In this document: positions 12,866 to 15,249 of the stretch, in pieces
How positions within the stretch are numbered: position 1 is the stretch's first letter
Layout: the number at the start of each line of letters is the position of its first letter
Source of the DNA: JBIQLO01 sp044464175
Lineage (GTDB): Bacteria; Planctomycetota; Phycisphaerae; Tepidisphaerales; Tepidisphaeraceae
Assembly: GCA_044464175.1 (NCBI GenBank)
Contig: JBIQLO010000092.1
Span: forward strand, 1 to 15,249
Length of the DNA stretch: 15,249 nt
Direction of reading: 5' to 3'
Program-made: the position numbers and the translations under genes
The notes under the pieces: generated by a model
The model's database searches: none
The model's input: the letters and a program-made list of their open reading frames with translations, nothing else
Told to the model about the DNA's origin: nothing

Positions 12866-15249
12866 ATGCAACAGAAATACTCCGGCCGGGTGATGATTAT
12901 TCTGGCCGTCATATTGGTGGCCCTGTGGGCGATTTTCCCCAACGGAAACTTCCGCCATCCCGACCTCAAGCCCGGCATCGACATGGTGGGCGGCACCAGC
13001 CTCCTCTATGAAATCAAAACCGGTCCCGGGCAGGACACCGACGGCCTCAGCGGCAAGGTGATGGAGGCCCTCAAAAAGCGTGTGGACCCCCAGGGCGTCC
13101 GCAACCTCATCTGGCGTCCCCAGGGAAACACCCGCCTGGAAATCCAGATCCCCATGTCCAGCCAGTCGCGCGACGCCGCCGCCAAGCGCGAGACCTTCGC
13201 CGATGCCCAGCGCAAGCTCGACGACACCAACATCCGCCAGTCCGAAGTCGTCACCGCCGTCGAAAACCTCACCGGCCAAAAACGGCAGGATGAACTCAAC
13301 CGCCTGGCCATGGGCAGCCCCCAGCGCAAAGCCCTGTTCCAGAAGCTCACCCAGACCTACGACCACCTCCAGGCCCTGAAAAAGAGCCAGAAGGACTTCG
13401 TCGCCCAGGCGAAGACCGAGCAGGACTACGCCAAGCTCAAAGACCAGATCGACCAGACCAACCTCTCGGTCGCCCAGCTCCAGACGATTCTGGACGCCAA
13501 GGATGCCGACGCCAAGCTTGCCGACCTGAAAAAGCAATACGCCAACTTCCCCCGGCGCCTCACCGCCATTGACAACTTCGTCAGCGCCTACCAGGGGTTC
13601 CAGTCAGTCAAGAATTCGATCGACGACGCGGCCGAGCTCAAACGCCTCCTGCGCGGCTCGGGCGTTTTGGAATTCCACATTCTGGCCGACGACCTGCCCG
13701 CCCAGCAGTACCAGGCCATGGTCCAGCGCCTGCAGAAAAAGGGCCCGCGCCTCGAGCCCGGTGACACCGTCCGCTGGTATGAGGTCGATCAGCCCGAGCA
13801 GTTCCATCACCGCACCGAGCCTTACAACAATAAGGTCTACACCCTGGCCTATGTGACCCCCGAAAAGTCGATGGTCAACGGCCCCGGCCTGCCCCGCTGG
13901 TCCCTCACCCAGGCCATGCCCGGCATGGAAAACGGCCAGCGCCAGGTCAACTTCCAGTTCGACACCCAGGGCGCTCAGCTCTTTGGCAAGCTCACCGGCG
14001 CCAACATCAACAAGCCCCTGGCCATCGTCCTGGACAACAAAGTCATCAGCGCCCCCAACATCAACACCCGCATCAACGGCAGCGGTGAGATCAGCGGCGA
14101 CTACACCCAGCAGGATCAGGACTACCTGGTCTCCACTCTCAACGCCGGCTCCCTCCCCGCCCAGCTGGCCGACCAGCCCATCAGCGAGCAGACCGTCGGA
14201 CCGCAGCTCGGGGCCGACAACCTCCGCGCCGGCCTCCTCTCCTGCGTTCTGGGCCTGGTCGTCGTCGGCGGCTTCATGCTCGTCTATTACGGCCGCGCCG
14301 GCGCCGTCGCCATCCTCGCCCTCCTCATGAACATCCTCATGATTCTGGGCGCCATGGCCGCTCTCAACGCCACCTTCACGCTGCCCGCCATCGCCGGCAT
14401 CGTGCTGACCATCGGCATCGCCGTCGACGCCAACGTCCTGATCTTCGAACGCCTCCGCGAGGAACAGAACCGCGGACTCTCCCTCCGCCCCGCCCTGCGC
14501 AACGCCTACGACCGCGCTTTCAGCGCCATCCTTGACTCCAACGTCACCACCGCCATCACCTGCTGCGTCCTCTATCTCCTGGGCACCGAGGAAGTGAAAG
14601 GCTTTGGCCTCACCCTCCTGCTGGGCATCATTTCCAGCTTGTTCACCGCCCTGTTCGTCACCAAGGTGATTTTCGGCCTCTGGGTCGATTACTTCGGCCT
14701 CAAGAACCTCCGCAGCCTTCCCCAGGTCTGGCCCGCTCTGGAACGCGCCCTCCATCCCAAGGTCGATTGGATGGGCAAAATCTGGTACTTCATCGGCTTC
14801 AGCGCGATTCTGGCTGTCCTGGGCATTGCCGCCCTGGTCGTCCAGTTCAAGCAGGGCAAGATGCTCGACATCGAGTTCGCCTCCGGCACCAGCGTCCAGT
14901 TCGAGCTGAAAAAGCCGGATGCCATGCCCATCCAGCAGGTCCGCAAGCTCGTGGAAGCCGCCAATAGCCCCGCCCTCCCCAGCCCCAGCATCATCTCCGT
15001 CGGCAAGCCCGACGCCCAGGGCAAGGGCACCAGCTATGAAATCATCACCCCCAACCCCGAACGCCAGGCCGTCCAGCAGGCCGTCCTGAGCCTCTTCGGC
15101 AACAAACTCGACCTGGAGCACCCCTCTACCTTCACCGGCAGCGGCGCTGCCGTCACCGACGTCCTGGACAAGGTGATCTTCCCCCTCACCGCCGAAACCC
15201 CCTTCAGCCTCAACGGCTGGACGCCCCCCCAGACCCTCAGCTATCGCGG
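12866..15249 (+). CDS. secDF: SecDF, fused protein-export membrane protein (partial, C-terminus beyond the window)
   Basis: Proton-driven accessory subunit of the Sec translocase. The open frame runs from the ATG at 12866 to the window edge (794 complete codons) with no stop. TM1 lies near residues 8-24; GIDMVGGTSLLYEI is the SecD counterpart of GLDLxGGT. The periplasmic P1 region is interrupted by a charged, coiled-coil-like stretch (about residues 98-260) before GVLEFHIL. The SecD membrane domain has RAGLLSCVLGLVVVGG and IVLTIGIAVDANVLIFERLREE, the latter with the conserved aspartate of the proton path. After residue 600 or so a second cycle begins (WMGKIWYFIGFSAILAVLG, then MLDIEFASGTSVQFEL), which is the start of SecF, so SecD and SecF are fused. 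It follows yajC by 86 bp. Start choice rests on a modest GGAAG six bases upstream. Confidence 0.95.
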   Translation, partial: MQQKYSGRVMIILAVILVALWAIFPNGNFRHPDLKPGIDMVGGTSLLYEIKTGPGQDTDGLSGKVMEALKKRVDPQGVRNLIWRPQGNTRLEIQIPMSSQSRDAAAKRETFADAQRKLDDTNIRQSEVVTAVENLTGQKRQDELNRLAMGSPQRKALFQKLTQTYDHLQALKKSQKDFVAQAKTEQDYAKLKDQIDQTNLSVAQLQTILDAKDADAKLADLKKQYANFPRRLTAIDNFVSAYQGFQSVKNSIDDAAELKRLLRGSGVLEFHILADDLPAQQYQAMVQRLQKKGPRLEPGDTVRWYEVDQPEQFHHRTEPYNNKVYTLAYVTPEKSMVNGPGLPRWSLTQAMPGMENGQRQVNFQFDTQGAQLFGKLTGANINKPLAIVLDNKVISAPNINTRINGSGEISGDYTQQDQDYLVSTLNAGSLPAQLADQPISEQTVGPQLGADNLRAGLLSCVLGLVVVGGFMLVYYGRAGAVAILALLMNILMILGAMAALNATFTLPAIAGIVLTIGIAVDANVLIFERLREEQNRGLSLRPALRNAYDRAFSAILDSNVTTAITCCVLYLLGTEEVKGFGLTLLLGIISSLFTALFVTKVIFGLWVDYFGLKNLRSLPQVWPALERALHPKVDWMGKIWYFIGFSAILAVLGIAALVVQFKQGKMLDIEFASGTSVQFELKKPDAMPIQQVRKLVEAANSPALPSPSIISVGKPDAQGKGTSYEIITPNPERQAVQQAVLSLFGNKLDLEHPSTFTGSGAAVTDVLDKVIFPLTAETPFSLNGWTPPQTLSYR

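Noticed and set aside
13604..15121. 505-codon acidic minus-strand open frame opposite secDF
   Set aside because: It is rich in Gly/Ala/Asp/Glu only because the opposite strand codes a GC-rich membrane protein; SecDF motifs are unambiguous on the plus strand.

Overview
The window looks like chromosomal DNA of a GC-rich planctomycete-like bacterium, most likely from the Phycisphaerae or a relative. The reasons are the combination of prepilin-like proteins with an H-X(n)-DG tail, a DUF4838 protein next to a GH123/DUF4091-type glycoside hydrolase under a LacI-type regulator, a SecD that runs on into SecF with a long coiled-coil-like insert, and several genes without a clear Shine-Dalgarno sequence. 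This placement rests on gene content read by eye, not on a search.

Layout. (1) 1-1840, minus strand: sufB followed by the first 107 codons of sufC (Fe-S cluster assembly); sufC is cut by the window edge. (2) 1841-2102: divergent control region with a near-consensus promoter facing each way and two perfect AT-rich palindromes against the -35 box of the rightward promoter. (3) 2103-9434, plus strand: a probable carbohydrate-responsive transcription unit with a LacI-family regulator, two closely related prepilin-like proteins, a secreted DUF4838 protein and a secreted 893-residue GH123-like protein whose start overlaps the stop before it. (4) 9435-11174: a stretch of small genes (PilZ protein, CPBP-type membrane protease, two-helix membrane protein) with three different GTAG-plus-hairpin inverted-repeat elements between them, built like REPINs. 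(5) 11175-15249, plus strand: the conserved tgt-yajC-secD(F) order, with a long hairpin before yajC and a structured leader before secD; secDF is cut by the right edge.

How the genes may work together: the regulator probably senses a sugar and controls export or display of the prepilin-like proteins together with two secreted carbohydrate-active proteins. tgt-yajC-secDF is housekeeping (tRNA queuosine, Sec-translocase accessory). The least explained parts are the prepilin/glycoside-hydrolase cassette, the inserted domain in the GH123-like protein and the set of unrelated palindromic intergenic elements. No tRNA, rRNA, CRISPR array, insertion sequence or transposase gene was recognised.
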